In this document: positions 8,148 to 9,520 of the stretch, piece after piece
Layout: every line of letters begins with the position of its first letter
Numbering within the stretch: position 1 is the stretch's first letter
Assembly: GCA_030044485.1 (NCBI GenBank)
Contig: JASHVQ010000140.1
Coordinates: 1-9,520, forward strand
Reading direction: 5' to 3'
DNA length: 9,520 nucleotides
From: Methylovirgula sp.
GTDB taxonomy: Bacteria; Pseudomonadota; Alphaproteobacteria; Rhizobiales; Beijerinckiaceae
Notes under the pieces: model-generated
Database searches by the model: none
What the model saw: only the letters and a program-made list of their open reading frames with translations
What the model was told of the DNA's origin: nothing
Program-made: the position numbers and the translations under genes

Positions 8148-9520
8148 CTATGCGTATTTCGCCTGTACCTTGGCGGCTTCGCCGGCCGGTACCTGCTCGT
8201 AGTGGTCGAACTGCATCGTGTAGTTGGCGCGGCCCTGGCTCATGGACCGCAGTTGGTTGACGTAGCCGAACATGTTGGCAAGCGGCACCATCGCATTGAT
8301 GACCACCGCATTGCCGCGCATGTCCTGGCCTTGCACCTGCCCGCGCCGGCCGAGCAGATCGCCCATGACGGAGCCGGTGTAATCCTCCGGCGTCGTCACC
8401 TCGACTTTCATGATCGGCTCGAGCAGAACCGAACCGCCCTCGCGCAATGCGCGGCGCGCCGCGGCGCGGCCGCAAAGCTCGAAAGCGAGCACCGAAGAAT
8501 CGACGTCGTGATAGGCGCCGTCGATCAGCGTTGCCTTGACGTCGACAACCGGAAAGGCAGCGAGAACCCCCGAGGTCATGGCGGTTGCCACGCCCTTCTC
8601 GACGCCCGGAATATATTCCTTTGGAACTGCGCCGCCGACGATCTTCGATTCGAACACATTGCCGGCGCCCGGCGCATTGGGCTCGAAGACGATCGTCACT
8701 TTGGCGAATTGGCCGGCGCCGCCCGTCTGCTTCTTGTGCGTCTCGTCGATCTCGACGCGCTTCGTCAGCTTTTCGCGATAGGCCACTTGCGGGGCGCCGA
8801 TATTGGCTTCGACCTTATAGGTGCGCTTCAGGATGTCGACCTTGATGTCGAGATGCAGCTCGCCCATTCCCTTGAGAATTGTCTGCCCCGATTCCTGGTC
8901 GGTCGAGACGCGGAAAGACGGATCCTCGGCGGCGAGCTTGGCGAGCGCCACGCCGAGCTTCTCCTGGTCGGCCTTCGATTTCGGCTCGATCGCAATCTCT
9001 ATGACCGGATCGGGGAAATCCATGCGCTCGAGGATAACCGGCTTGTTCATGTCGCAAAGGGTGTCGCCGGTGCGCGTCTCCTTAAGGCCGGCGAGCGCGA
9101 TAATGTCGCCCGCATAGGCCTCTTTGATGTCCTCGCGGTTGTTGGCATGCATGAGCAGCATGCGGCCGATGCGCTCGCGCTTGTCCTTGGTCGAGTTCAT
9201 CACCGTCGTACCGGATTCGATATGGCCCGAGTAGACGCGCGCGAAAGTGAGCGAGCCGACGAACGGATCGTCCATGATCTTGAAGGCGAGGATCGACAAG
9301 GGCTCGCTGTCGCTCGCGTGGCGCACGAGTTCCGCGCCGGTATCCGGATCGACGCCCCTGATTGCCTCGCGATCGACGGGAGACGGCAGATAATCCACGA
9401 CCGCGTCCAGCAAAGGCTGCACGCCCTTGTTCTTGAAGGCCGAGCCGCACAGGATTGGAATGAAGGTAATGGTCCGGACCGCTTCGCGGATCAGTCTTTT
9501 CAACGTCGCCTCGTTGGGTT
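8148..9520 (-). CDS. fusA: Elongation factor G (partial, 5' end outside window)
   Basis: EF-G is the GTPase that drives translocation of tRNAs and mRNA and, with RRF, ribosome recycling. The visible frame runs in from the right edge and reads [16 protein letters not shown] at its start. It then gives [25 protein letters not shown] (end of the G domain), domain II ([22 protein letters not shown]), domain III ([24 protein letters not shown]), domain IV ([29 protein letters not shown]) and domain V ([47 protein letters not shown]). About 456 of roughly 690 residues are present; the nucleotide-binding motifs lie outside the window. The codon at 9501-9503 is an internal TTG (Leu), not a start. tuf follows after 19 nt. 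Confidence 0.98.
   Translation of the reverse strand, partial: PNEATLKRLIREAVRTITFIPILCGSAFKNKGVQPLLDAVVDYLPSPVDREAIRGVDPDTGAELVRHASDSEPLSILAFKIMDDPFVGSLTFARVYSGHIESGTTVMNSTKDKRERIGRMLLMHANNREDIKEAYAGDIIALAGLKETRTGDTLCDMNKPVILERMDFPDPVIEIAIEPKSKADQEKLGVALAKLAAEDPSFRVSTDQESGQTILKGMGELHLDIKVDILKRTYKVEANIGAPQVAYREKLTKRVEIDETHKKQTGGAGQFAKVTIVFEPNAPGAGNVFESKIVGGAVPKEYIPGVEKGVATAMTSGVLAAFPVVDVKATLIDGAYHDVDSSVLAFELCGRAAARRALREGGSVLLEPIMKVEVTTPEDYTGSVMGDLLGRRGQVQGQDMRGNAVVINAMVPLANMFGYVNQLRSMSQGRANYTMQFDHYEQVPAGEAAKVQAKYA

Noticed and set aside
9501..9503. Possible TTG start for a shortened EF-G at 9503
   Set aside because: The frame continues upstream to the window edge with conserved EF-G sequence ([10 protein letters not shown]), so this is an internal leucine codon of a gene cut by the window.

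Overview
The window is a continuous block of translation genes, all on the minus strand and read from right to left. In transcription order it holds fusA (5' part outside the window), tuf, rpsJ, rplC, rplD, rplW, rplB, rpsS, rplV, rpsC, rplP, rpmC, rpsQ, rplN, rplX, rplE and rpsN (3' part outside the window). This is the end of the str cluster, the whole S10 cluster and the first part of the spc cluster, joined without a visible terminator. The order matches the standard bacterial str-S10-spc arrangement, with tuf directly before rpsJ as is usual in Alphaproteobacteria.

The DNA is GC-rich. Several proteins have features I associate with Alphaproteobacteria: a 133-residue L22 beginning with a charged 'KDNEAKAV' lead-in, a 396-residue EF-Tu, an L3 with a C-terminal tail, and the 101-residue-type S14 without zinc cysteines. 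The most likely source is a member of the Hyphomicrobiales (Rhizobiales), possibly near Beijerinckiaceae or Methylocystaceae. The family-level guess is weak because it rests on remembered sequences and no search was run.

Region by region: 8148-9520 is the C-terminal two thirds of EF-G; 6938-8128 is EF-Tu; 1740-6881 is the S10 group (S10, L3, L4, L23, L2, S19, L22, S3, L16, L29, S17); 1-1704 is the start of the spc group (L14, L24, L5, S14). Gaps are very small: four junctions overlap (1, 4, 4 and 8 nt), most others are 1-19 nt, and only three exceed 30 nt (56 nt before rpsJ, 35 nt before rplN, 36 nt before rpsN). No stretch of more than 300 bases lacks a gene. The proteins are ribosome building blocks plus the two elongation factors that work on the finished ribosome, so the block is a single translation-machinery expression unit.

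I found no unknown system, mobile element, CRISPR array, RNA gene or pseudogene. The points most worth a second look are a roughly 76-residue Ala/Lys/Pro-rich N-terminal extension on ribosomal protein L5, which has no alternative downstream start; a short tuf-rpsJ spacer carrying a GC-rich hairpin where other bacteria have a long L4-responsive leader; and an acidic tail on L3.
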